Of a stretch of DNA of 43,756 nt, positions 7,758 to 15,349 are shown piece by piece (within the stretch, counting starts at the first letter, position 1; every line of letters starts with the position of its first letter). The notes under the pieces are model-generated. The model saw only the letters and a list, made by a program, of their open reading frames with translations. It was not told the DNA's origin and did no database searches. Made by a program: the position numbers and the translations under genes. Source of the stretch: JBDRNE01 sp043812935 (GTDB lineage Bacteria > Omnitrophota > Gorgyraeia > Tantalellales > Tantalellaceae). Where the stretch lies: positions 1-43,756 of the forward strand of contig JBDRLO010000017.1 in assembly GCA_043812935.1 (NCBI GenBank). The letters run 5' to 3'.

Positions 7758-7888
7758 GGTTAGCCGGTTAGCCGGTACACCAGTTTGCCGGTTAATAATT
7801 TTCTTTGAACTCTTCTTTTTGATATTTTGTTTTACACATCAAATTTCCCAATAAATCTTATTTCGGTTAACCGGTTTGCCGGTTAATT
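7758..7888. repeat. GGTTARCC octamer arrays (loci 1 and 2) around a 67-nt spacer
   Basis: Five 8-nt units at 7758-7797 (GGTTAGCC twice, then degenerate units) and three at 7865-7888 (GGTTAACC, GGTTTGCC, GGTTAATT) bracket a plain A/T-rich spacer. The right array starts 8 nt beyond the hisC stop codon in the direction of transcription. It holds no coding or promoter signal that I can see. Confidence 0.75.
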
Positions 7889-7896
7889 GTAATGCA

Positions 7897-8988
7897 CTAT
7901 TTAATCGCTTCCGCAAACACCTTAAAGAACATTTCGTTCTCTTCAGGAAGACCTATATTCACTCTAATAAATCCATCAAGTCCCCATGCGGACATTTCTC
8001 GGACTATAATTCCTTTTGTTAATAAGAAATTAAATATCTGTTTCGAATCACGTTTTGTGTTAACTGCAATAAAGTTTGCCCGGGTCGGGATATACTCTAA
8101 TCCCAGTGATTTGAATTTTTGATAAAATTTTTCTTTTTCAGACAACACAAGGTTAACTGAAGCCTGCAAATGTTCTTTATCTTCCAAAGCGGCTATTGCC
8201 GCGGCTTGAGCAATAGAATTAACATTAAATGGTTCTCTGACTTTATTAAGTAACATCGCGATATCTTCTCTGGCAACACTATAACCAACCCGCAATCCTG
8301 CGAGACCATACGCTTTCGAGAATGTCCTGGCAATTATCACATTCCGATCCTGACGTTTTATCATATCAAGCGTTTCAGGATAATCACCGCCCCTGGCAAA
8401 TTCGTAATAAGCTTCATCTATAAAAACAAAAATATCTTTGGGAACTTTCTCGACAAAAGCCCTAAGATCATTATCCGGAACATAAGTTCCTGTCGGATTA
8501 TCAGGATTGGCAATAAATATAATTTTCGTATTTTTCGTAATAGCCTTATACATTGCCTCTAAATCATATTTATAATTGCGTGCCGGAATTTCTTTTATCA
8601 CAGCGTTTTCAATTGTCGCGGCAATTTTGTAAACAGAAAAAGTCGGACTCGAAATGATTACTTCATCGCCGGGGTTTATAAATGCCCTGAGCGCAAGAAT
8701 AATAATTTCATCCGACCCGTTTCCAAAAACAATACTGTTGTTGGAAACTTCCAGTTTTCTACTTAAACATTCTTTAAGCTGAAAACACGATCCGTCAGGA
8801 TACCTCGCCACATTCTTAGCGCTTTCAGCGATTGCTTCAAGCACTTTAGGTGACGGTGGTAATGGATTTTCATTTGAAGCAAGTTTAATCACGTTTTTGA
8901 GGTTATATTCCCTCTTAACTTCCTCAATCGGTTTACCCGGTTGATAGGGATTTACTTTATCCAATATTTTTTTATAATTTTTTTTCAT
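7897..8988 (-). CDS. hisC: Histidinol-phosphate / aromatic amino acid aminotransferase (HisC type)
   Basis: PLP-dependent class I/II aminotransferase. The 363-residue protein shows NPDNPTG (161-167), DEAYYEF (191-197) and the PLP lysine in RTFSKAYGLAG (Lys225), in the HisC subfamily pattern. Its place between pheA and aroF argues that it transaminates phenylpyruvate, 4-hydroxyphenylpyruvate or prephenate, though histidine synthesis cannot be excluded. The start at MKKNYKK is chosen by homology. It has no Shine-Dalgarno because the heptamer-array element (8992-9103) ends 3 nt before the ATG. The longer frame to 9033 would be encoded by the repeat itself. Confidence 0.9.
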   Translation of the reverse strand: MKKNYKKILDKVNPYQPGKPIEEVKREYNLKNVIKLASNENPLPPSPKVLEAIAESAKNVARYPDGSCFQLKECLSRKLEVSNNSIVFGNGSDEIIILALRAFINPGDEVIISSPTFSVYKIAATIENAVIKEIPARNYKYDLEAMYKAITKNTKIIFIANPDNPTGTYVPDNDLRAFVEKVPKDIFVFIDEAYYEFARGGDYPETLDMIKRQDRNVIIARTFSKAYGLAGLRVGYSVAREDIAMLLNKVREPFNVNSIAQAAAIAALEDKEHLQASVNLVLSEKEKFYQKFKSLGLEYIPTRANFIAVNTKRDSKQIFNFLLTKGIIVREMSAWGLDGFIRVNIGLPEENEMFFKVFAEAIK

Positions 8989-8991
8989 AAT

Positions 8992-9103
8992 AAACATGTA
9001 ACACGTTACAAGCAGCACGCTACGGACAGGCACAGGGGCCTGTCCCTACACATTAAAACAACGTACAACGTATAGCGTGTAACGTGTATCGTGCAACGTG
9101 TAA
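8992..9103. repeat. Heptamer-array element 1, with a GTAGGG hairpin (copy 3) as core
   Basis: Left arm 8992-9019 is four 7-nt units of NNNCAYG type (such as AAACATG, TAACACG). Right arm 9062-9103 is six units of CRTGNNN type (such as CGTGTAA, CGTGCAA). The core holds GGACAGGC (9024-9031) paired with GCCTGTCC (9038-9045) and ends CCTACA. The right arm starts 5 nt after the pheA stop codon; the left arm ends 3 nt before hisC. The core is identical over 32 nt to 38327-38358. Confidence 0.8.
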
Positions 9104-9108
9104 CGCAG

Positions 9109-10185
9109 TTATCCTTTCGGATATGAACCTAATATTTTCAAAAAATAACATTTCTTCTCAAGATCTTTCAAAGCCTTTTTAATCTTGGGAGTTTCCGCAT
9201 GGCCCTCCATATCCACAAAAAAGTAGTATTTCCACAATCTCTTTTTTGAAGGCCTTGATTCAATCTTTGTCAAATTTATTCCGTTCTTTTTAAAAGAACT
9301 CAACATATCGTGCAAAACTCCCGGCTTATCTTTTACGGAAAAAACCACTGAAGTCTTATCCTCGCCTGAAACCTTGCTCATATGTTTACCCAAAACTAAA
9401 AAACGAGTAATATTAACCGTACTGTCTTCGATTGATTTCGCAAGAATTTTTAGGCCATACTTATCTGCCGCAAGTTCACTTGCGATACAAGCGGAATCTG
9501 CATGTTTAGCGGCTATTTCCGCTCCTTTAGCTGTTGAAGTAGCTTCTCGAAGTTTTGCCGTAGGCAGATTTTTTTCAAGCCACATACGGCATTGCCCAAA
9601 AACTTGCGGTTTTGAATAAATCTTATTTATTAAATCTTTATTCTCCTTTTTACACAACAAGTTATGCCGAATATGTCTATAAATCTCGGAATAAATCACA
9701 AGGGGCGAATCAACAAACATATCCAGAGTATGATTAACTGCTCCTTCGGTAGAATTCTCTATCGGCACTACCCCATAATCCGCGTTTGATTTTTCAACTT
9801 GCCGGAAAACATCGGAAATAGTGTCACAAGAAAGATACGCAACACTTGAACCAAACTTTTTTAATGCCGCCTGATGCGTAAAGGTACATTCTGGGCCCAA
9901 ATATGCCACCCGAATAGGCTGTTCCAAGGAAAGACATGCTGACATGATTTCGCGATATACCGCTTTCATTGATTCTGATGTCAATGGACCTTTATTCTTC
10001 GCAACAATACTAGCATACACCTGGCTCTCTCTGTCAGGGCTATAAATCGGATGCTTTTTATTCTTTTTAACTTCACCAATTTTATAAGTAATTTTAGCAC
10101 GCTTATTAATTAATTCTATAATGTCAGAATCTATTGAATCTATTTCTTTTCTAAGTTCTGTCAAATTTTTAGGATTCATCGTCAT
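9109..10185 (-). CDS. pheA: Bifunctional chorismate mutase / prephenate dehydratase (P-protein)
   Basis: Converts chorismate to prephenate and then to phenylpyruvate. The 358-residue protein has three parts: an AroQ-type chorismate mutase (about 5-88), a prephenate dehydratase domain (about 92-268, with ENSTEG and the TRF motif at 260-262) and an ACT domain (about 276-358) with the ESRP phenylalanine-binding motif (309-312). Feedback inhibition by phenylalanine is therefore expected. AAAGGAG precedes the first ATG by 4 nt; a second ATG two codons on would have 10-nt spacing, so the start is uncertain by two residues. The gene overlaps scpB by 17 nt. Confidence 0.95.
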   Translation of the reverse strand: MTMNPKNLTELRKEIDSIDSDIIELINKRAKITYKIGEVKKNKKHPIYSPDRESQVYASIVAKNKGPLTSESMKAVYREIMSACLSLEQPIRVAYLGPECTFTHQAALKKFGSSVAYLSCDTISDVFRQVEKSNADYGVVPIENSTEGAVNHTLDMFVDSPLVIYSEIYRHIRHNLLCKKENKDLINKIYSKPQVFGQCRMWLEKNLPTAKLREATSTAKGAEIAAKHADSACIASELAADKYGLKILAKSIEDSTVNITRFLVLGKHMSKVSGEDKTSVVFSVKDKPGVLHDMLSSFKKNGINLTKIESRPSKKRLWKYYFFVDMEGHAETPKIKKALKDLEKKCYFLKILGSYPKG

Positions 10186-10846
10186 GAAACTCCTTTTTTA
10201 CTGATTCAACCGGTTCTGCATCTGAATCTGTGTTTGTTAAAACCGAAACAGGATCCGAAACTATATTATTATCTTTTTCACTTTCAATCAAAATCTGTTT
10301 TGCCGCTTTGGTATATTCTAAATCCTCCTCTGCAAACTCGCGTAACACGGGTAAATCGTTTAAAGAATTTAACCCGAATATTTCCAGAAACTTATCTGTA
10401 GTCCCATAAACCAAAGGCCGTCCAAGAATATCTCTTCTCCCTCTAACCTGAATCAAATCTTTATCTAAAAGCGCTTTTATAACTCCGCCCACATTCACAC
10501 CTCGCACAGCTTCAATCTCCGCCCTTGTAACCGGCTGTTTATAAGCAATTATAGCTAAAGTCTCCAATGAGGGACCACTTAATCGATCTATATCTTTTTT
10601 ATATAAATTACCGATCCACGGCATATATTCGGGTTTAGTAAATATCCTGTATTTACCTCCAACTTCCATAATACTAAAAGCTCTTCCTGAATTTTCATAA
10701 TCCTCTTTCAACGCCTGGACAGCTTTTTCTACATCTTTCAAATCTACGGATGTAATTGCATCTACTAAATCCTGGCCATTTAAACCCTCTTCTGAAACAA
10801 TAAGAAGCGCTTCTATTATACTTTTTATCCTATCTATATTCTCCAT
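10169..10846 (-). CDS. scpB: Segregation and condensation protein B
   Basis: Winged-helix partner of the SMC-ScpA condensin complex, which organises and segregates the chromosome. The 225-residue protein shows the characteristic LETLAIIAYKQPVTRAEIEAVRG stretch (about 94-116) and GRRDILGRPLVYGTT. The C-terminal ~45 residues are acidic, low in complexity and not conserved. It follows scpA after a 62-nt gap filled by repeats, and its 3' end overlaps pheA by 17 nt, which suggests coupling. Confidence 0.95.
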   Translation of the reverse strand: MENIDRIKSIIEALLIVSEEGLNGQDLVDAITSVDLKDVEKAVQALKEDYENSGRAFSIMEVGGKYRIFTKPEYMPWIGNLYKKDIDRLSGPSLETLAIIAYKQPVTRAEIEAVRGVNVGGVIKALLDKDLIQVRGRRDILGRPLVYGTTDKFLEIFGLNSLNDLPVLREFAEEDLEYTKAAKQILIESEKDNNIVSDPVSVLTNTDSDAEPVESVKKEFHDDES

Positions 10847-10866
10847 AATACTACCTTTGTTTTCAT

Positions 10867-10895
10867 GCAGGCGAGAGGCAAGCCTGTCCCCTACA
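10867..10895 (-). repeat. GTAGGG-hairpin repeat, copy 4
   Basis: CAGGC (10868-10872) pairs with GCCTG (10882-10886) and CCCCTACA follows. The minus strand reads TGTAGGGGACAGGC. It lies 3 nt from the octamer array at 10899-10930, between scpA and scpB. Confidence 0.6.
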
Positions 10896-10898
10896 ACC

Positions 10899-10930
10899 GG
10901 ATAACCGGCTAACTGGTCAATCGGCTAACT
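10899..10930. repeat. GGTTARCC octamer array (locus 3) encoding the ScpA C-terminus
   Basis: Four exact 8-nt periods, on the plus strand GGATAACC, GGCTAACT, GGTCAATC, GGCTAACT. The scpA stop codon (10909-10911) and its last seven sense codons (LVSRLTS) lie within the array. Confidence 0.8.
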
Positions 10931-11652
10931 AGCTCCGGATTCCTAATAATCTCAATTTCTTCAAAAGAATTCTTTTGAACAACAAGAATTTCTTTCATTT
11001 TCATTAATTCTAACACAGCCAGAAAAAATGCAATTACTTCATCTTTGCCTTTAACTTTCTTAAAAAGTGCTAAAAAATACATTTTAGGCCGTTCTGACAA
11101 AATATGATATATCTCATGTATCTTGTCACTAACCGTAAACCGATCTTTTATAACCTTATGAAAAGTTTCTTTTGGCATAGTTTTTAAAACTTTTCTGAAC
11201 GCGCTTATCAAATCAAAGAGGCTTGCTTCAAAATATTCTGACCCGTCTTCCGCAATTATTTTCCTCTTATCAGCAGTACCTTTTCTCAAAAAGATTTCTT
11301 TATTCTGATGATACTTTTCCTGCAAAATAGAAGCGGCTTCTTTATACTTCTTGTACTCCAAAAGCTTTCTGACAAGTTCTTCTCTCGGGTCTTCCTCTTC
11401 TTCGGATTCAGCATCCGATTCCTCAGGGGGCAAAAGCATTTTACTTTTAATATGCATCAAAGTAGCGGCCATTACCAAAAAATCTCCGGCAATTTCTAAA
11501 TCCAGCATTTTCATAAAATTAATGTATTCAAGGTATTGCTCTGTGACTATGGTAATGGGAATATCGTAAATATCTATTTTTTCTCTTTTGATAAGAAACA
11601 ACAAGAGATCCAACGGGCCTTCAAAAATATTGAGTTTTATCTTATATGACAT
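10909..11652 (-). CDS. scpA: Segregation and condensation protein A
   Basis: Kleisin subunit that bridges SMC heads together with ScpB. The 247-residue protein has the N-terminal signature FEGPLDLLLFLIKREKIDIYDIPI and the C-terminal winged-helix segment (about 170-240). A Glu-rich stretch (81-90) lies in the linker. The last residues LVSRLTS are encoded by the octamer array at 10899-10930 and are unlikely to be ancestral. The ribosome site before the ATG is weak. Confidence 0.95.
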   Translation of the reverse strand: MSYKIKLNIFEGPLDLLLFLIKREKIDIYDIPITIVTEQYLEYINFMKMLDLEIAGDFLVMAATLMHIKSKMLLPPEESDAESEEEEDPREELVRKLLEYKKYKEAASILQEKYHQNKEIFLRKGTADKRKIIAEDGSEYFEASLFDLISAFRKVLKTMPKETFHKVIKDRFTVSDKIHEIYHILSERPKMYFLALFKKVKGKDEVIAFFLAVLELMKMKEILVVQKNSFEEIEIIRNPELVSRLTS

Positions 11653-11717
11653 ATCTTTACTAAATCATAAGCTCAGGAAATAAGCATGTCTACTCTCTAT
11701 TTATAAAACCATTTAAA

Positions 11718-11742
11718 GGTCAGGGCATGTCCTGACCCTACA
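11718..11742 (-). repeat. GTAGGG-hairpin repeat, copy 5, supplying the trpS stop codon
   Basis: GGTCAGG (11718-11724) pairs with CCTGACC (11731-11737), followed by CTACA. The minus strand reads TGTAGGGTCAGG, and its TAG is the stop codon of trpS (11738-11740). Confidence 0.75.
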
Positions 11743-12730
11743 TGATTTGATGCAGGCATTTTCTTACTTCCAACATTGTTTTTCTCGCTGTTTCACGAGC
11801 TTTTTCTGTTCCATCTTTAATAATTTTTTCTGCATCACTATCTGTAATGTTCAATCTTCTTTTTCTAATCGGATCTAAAAAATCATTTAATGCCGCGGTA
11901 AGTTTTTTCTTAACCTCTACATCTCCAACATTTCCTTGCTTATATCTTTTTTTAAGATCAGATATCTCCTCTTTATTCACGTTAAACAGATCATGATAGA
12001 CAAAAACAGGGTTTCCTTCAACCGTACCGGGAATATCAGCACGTGTCCTTTTGGGATCCGTGTACATACTGTAAACCTTTTTCTTCACGGTTTCGGCGTT
12101 ATCTGACAATGAAATGAAATTGCCGTAACTCTTGGACATTTTTCTATTATCTAACCCGACTAGTTTTGAAACTTTGGTTAACATTGGTTCGGGTTCCTTA
12201 AATATGTCCTTCTTGTATAAGGAACTAAATCTTCTGATAATTTCCCTTGCTAACTCTAAATGCGGCAGTTGATCAACTCCAACAGGAACAATATCCGCGT
12301 TATAAAGCGCTATATCCGCAGTTTGAAGAACTGGATACCCTAAAAAACCATATGTTGCAAGCATACGTCCTTTTATTTCTCTAAGCTGTTCCTTATAAGT
12401 TGTACATCTTTCTAGCCATCCTAACGGAGTTAATAATCCAAACACCATTGCCAGTTCCAAATGTTCAGGAATCATACTTTGTACAAAAATAAAGCTTTTT
12501 TCAGGGTCTATCCCGCAGGCAACCCAGTCCTTTACTATCTCAATACTATTTTTGCGTATATCCGAAGGATTTTCATACTCACTCATAAGAGCATGCCAAT
12601 CAGCAACCATAAAAAAACATTCAAATTCTTCCTGAAGCTTAATCCAATTATTCAACGCACCGACAAGATGTCCTAAATGCAATTTACCCGTAGGCCTCAT
12701 CCCGCTAAGAATCTTTTTCTTCTTTGACAT
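11738..12730 (-). CDS. trpS: Tryptophanyl-tRNA synthetase
   Basis: Class I synthetase that charges tRNA-Trp. The 330-residue protein has the HIGH-type motif HLGH (18-21), the KMSKS loop exactly (197-201), and the family motifs QTADI and GVDQLPHLEL. The start at MSKKKK is set by AAGG six nt upstream; the longer frame to 12760 would be coded by the palindrome at 12746-12794. It follows infB at the position where rbfA or truB often sits. No T-box leader is visible. Confidence 0.95.
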   Translation of the reverse strand: MSKKKKILSGMRPTGKLHLGHLVGALNNWIKLQEEFECFFMVADWHALMSEYENPSDIRKNSIEIVKDWVACGIDPEKSFIFVQSMIPEHLELAMVFGLLTPLGWLERCTTYKEQLREIKGRMLATYGFLGYPVLQTADIALYNADIVPVGVDQLPHLELAREIIRRFSSLYKKDIFKEPEPMLTKVSKLVGLDNRKMSKSYGNFISLSDNAETVKKKVYSMYTDPKRTRADIPGTVEGNPVFVYHDLFNVNKEEISDLKKRYKQGNVGDVEVKKKLTAALNDFLDPIRKRRLNITDSDAEKIIKDGTEKARETARKTMLEVRKCLHQIM

Positions 12731-12745
12731 ATGCATCCTTAATCC

Positions 12746-12794
12746 GGGGACAGCTACCATTTAATTGCAAAGCAATTAAATGGTAGCTGTCCCC
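12746..12794. repeat. 49-nt perfect palindrome (GGGGACAG type)
   Basis: Two perfectly complementary 23-bp arms (12746-12768 and 12772-12794) around AAA, with GGGGACAGCTACC at the edge. Two short direct copies of CCCCAAATACTA follow at about 12791-12816. The shape and edge fit REP-like palindromes mobilised by REP-associated (Y1) transposases; none is encoded here. It separates infB from trpS and lies in the trpS leader. Confidence 0.75.
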
Positions 12795-12828
12795 AAATAC
12801 TAGTCCCCAAATACTATCCCAAATATTA

Positions 12829-13566
12829 CTACTTTCCTAATCTTCTTGCTACTTTTTCAATAATAAACGCTTCAATAATATCATTTTTCCGGACATCATT
12901 AAACCCTTTTATTGAAATACCACACTCAAACCCGTCTTTAACTTCTTTCACATCATCTTTAAATCTTTTGAGAAAATTAATTTCCCCTTCAAACACAATT
13001 TCCGGACCTCGCTTGATTCTTATTCTGTCTCTTCTATGAATAACTCCTTTTGTAACCGCGCATCCTGCAGCTTTACCAATTTTAGACGAAAATATTTCCC
13101 GGACCTGAGCCGTACCCTGAAAAACTTCTTTCTCTTCCGGTTCTAAAAGACCTTCCATCCCGGCTTTTACATCAGCCATTGCTTCATAAATAATGTCATA
13201 AATGTGAAAATCAATTTTTTCATTTTTCGCCAGACTTTCTGCCTGCGAATCAATTTTAATATTAAATCCGATTATAACCGCATTCGAAACCATTGCTAAC
13301 ATAACATCTGATTCATTAATATTTCCCACAGCAGTATGTATTAAGTTAACTTTTACCTCGCTTGTAGCAAGCTGCTGCAAAGACTGTTTAAGAGCTTCCG
13401 CTGATCCTTGAACATCCGCCTTTAAAACTATTTTAAGTTCTTTAATATCACCTTCAAGAATCCGAGCGTGCAAATCCTCCAATGTTACTCTTTGGTTTGC
13501 AGCCATATTTTTATGTCTATCCGCCCCCTGTTTCAGCAAAGCTAATGTTTTTGCCTTTTTTTTCAT
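12829..13566 (-). CDS. infB: Translation initiation factor IF-2, C-terminal fragment (frameshifted)
   Basis: This frame encodes the part of IF-2 after the G domain: the end of domain II, the linker (VTLEDLHARI), domain III (KADVQGSAEALKQSL) and domain IV, which binds initiator tRNA. Alignment by eye shows it continues the upstream frame (13517-15292) directly: the expected run VVKDEKKAKTLALL is restored if the A8 tract at 13556-13563 is read as A7. The joined protein would be ~820 residues, normal for IF-2. The fragment's own ATG lies in the A-rich overlap and has no good ribosome site. A real gene split is less likely than an indel. Confidence 0.9.
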   Translation of the reverse strand: MKKKAKTLALLKQGADRHKNMAANQRVTLEDLHARILEGDIKELKIVLKADVQGSAEALKQSLQQLATSEVKVNLIHTAVGNINESDVMLAMVSNAVIIGFNIKIDSQAESLAKNEKIDFHIYDIIYEAMADVKAGMEGLLEPEEKEVFQGTAQVREIFSSKIGKAAGCAVTKGVIHRRDRIRIKRGPEIVFEGEINFLKRFKDDVKEVKDGFECGISIKGFNDVRKNDIIEAFIIEKVARRLGK

Positions 13567-15292
13567 CTTTCACTACAAAAAATTCTTCACCGGCTTGCGG
13601 AACACCCTGTAGCCCTAAAACTTCAACCGGAGTTGAAGGAAACGCTTCCTGAATACGTTCTCCAAGATTGTTCATCATTGCTTTAACTTTTCCGTAATAT
13701 ATCCCGCACAACACGACATCCCCGCCCCGTAAAGTACCGTTTTGAACCAGCAAAGTAGCCACTACCCCCTGTCCGGGAGTTTTTTTACTTTCGATTACAA
13801 CTCCTCGCGCTCTTAATTTGGGATTAGCTTTAAGTTCAAGCATTTCAGATTCAAGCATAAGCATTTCCACAAGATGATCAACACCTTCGCCCGTATGAGC
13901 GGAAACTTCAACCATAATTGTTTTCCCGCCCCAAGCTTCAGGAGCAAGCCCTTCTTGTTGAAGGCTTTTTTTAACATGATCCGGATTTGCCCCGGGCAAA
14001 TCACACTTATTTATTGCAACAACAATAGGTACATCTGCCGCACGCGCGTGATCTATTGCTTCTTTAGTCTGCGGCATAACACCGTCATCAGCGGCAACAA
14101 CTAAAACAACAACATCCGTCGCGTTAGCTCCTCTCGCGCGCATTGCCGTAAAAGCCGCATGTCCCGGTGTATCCAAAAACGTTACTGAACCCTCCGGCAT
14201 TTCAACTTTATAAGCGCCAATATGCTGGGTAATCCCGCCTTTTTCCCCTTTAGTTACCATGGTTTTACGTATATAATCAAGCAAAGAAGTTTTCCCATGA
14301 TCCACATGGCCCATCAAAGTAACTACCGGTGCTCGTGCTATCCCCGCGGCCTTTTTATGATCATGGTGTTCTGCCATAAGCTCTCTTTCCATGGCCTCAA
14401 TAGTCTGGGGTACTTCAAGTTCATATCCAAACTGATCCATAACCGCACGCACGACTTCTTCTTCCAAATCCTGATTTATATTAACAAAAGCGCCTTTATC
14501 CATAAGATACTGAATTATCAAATTCGGTTTTATATTTATGCGCGGAGCAAGAATTCTTACACTTACCGGCATTTGTATCTGAATTTTTTGCGGTGTTTTT
14601 CGAACCAAAGCTTGTTTGCCTTCAACTGCCGCAGGCCGAAAAGAAACTGCGGCGGATTTGCCCTCTTTTTTAGAAACTTTTCTTTTGGATTTAGAAAGCG
14701 CACCTTTTTCAACTACTTCAATAACGGGTTTATATTTACCTTTTTTGCCTTTTTTTGCATATACCGGCTTTTTAAAAATATCCTCGTTGTTTTTGTCAAA
14801 AATTTCTCTAATTTCATGTTTAACAACTTTTACAGGTTTTACTTGCGTTATTTTTTCAACCCCAGTTTTCGATGTTTTAGTTTCCGTCTTAGCCTCAATC
14901 TTTTCTTCTTTCGCTTTTTGGGGCGCTCTGGAAACAATTTCCGGCATTCTCAGGGATTTTACTTTTTTCTTTGGCTCCTTCGGCTCTTCTTTTTTTTCAA
15001 CAGCTAAGATTTCTGGTTTCTTTTTCGTTTCTTTAACTTTTTTTTCTTCTGAGGGTTTGGTAGTTTCAACTGCTTTAACTGTTCGTTTCTTTTTTTCCTT
15101 TTTCACCTTCGGAGGTTTCTTTTTTTTGGCCAGGATTGAACCGCCCAGTTTAATCTGAATAAGCCCGGCTATTTTATCCGTTACTTTACTGTTTTGATCT
15201 TCAACATCCACATAAAGTTTACGCAGCTGTTCCAACACCTCGTCACTGGAAACCCCAAGCTCTTTAGCTAAATCCCTTACGTTTATTGACAT
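13517..15292 (-). CDS. infB: Translation initiation factor IF-2, N-terminal part and G domain (frameshifted)
   Basis: The GTPase that places initiator tRNA on the 30S subunit. In order: an IF2_N domain (1-50), a long Lys/Glu-rich linker (55-215), a second IF2_N-like domain (243-295) and the G domain with GHVDHGKT (328-335), the switch DTPGH and NKCD. The frame ends in a spurious tail (GKNISFAETGGG) after EEFFVVKDEKK; the gene continues in the other frame at 12829-13566. AGAAGG precedes the ATG. It follows nusA in the classical rimP-nusA-infB order. Confidence 0.93.
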   Translation of the reverse strand: MSINVRDLAKELGVSSDEVLEQLRKLYVDVEDQNSKVTDKIAGLIQIKLGGSILAKKKKPPKVKKEKKKRTVKAVETTKPSEEKKVKETKKKPEILAVEKKEEPKEPKKKVKSLRMPEIVSRAPQKAKEEKIEAKTETKTSKTGVEKITQVKPVKVVKHEIREIFDKNNEDIFKKPVYAKKGKKGKYKPVIEVVEKGALSKSKRKVSKKEGKSAAVSFRPAAVEGKQALVRKTPQKIQIQMPVSVRILAPRINIKPNLIIQYLMDKGAFVNINQDLEEEVVRAVMDQFGYELEVPQTIEAMERELMAEHHDHKKAAGIARAPVVTLMGHVDHGKTSLLDYIRKTMVTKGEKGGITQHIGAYKVEMPEGSVTFLDTPGHAAFTAMRARGANATDVVVLVVAADDGVMPQTKEAIDHARAADVPIVVAINKCDLPGANPDHVKKSLQQEGLAPEAWGGKTIMVEVSAHTGEGVDHLVEMLMLESEMLELKANPKLRARGVVIESKKTPGQGVVATLLVQNGTLRGGDVVLCGIYYGKVKAMMNNLGERIQEAFPSTPVEVLGLQGVPQAGEEFFVVKDEKKGKNISFAETGGG

Positions 15293-15349
15293 TTAACACC
15301 TTCTTTGTAAGTACGGAATCCCGTATTTTTATCTTTCTATTTTTGTGTT

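Noticed and set aside
12731..12828. T-box leader before trpS
   Set aside because: No T-box core or specifier stem; the gap is a perfect palindrome and short direct repeats.
14222..15158. Two long plus-strand frames rich in Phe/Ser
   Set aside because: They are the antisense of the Lys/Glu-rich linker of infB, where long antisense frames are expected.
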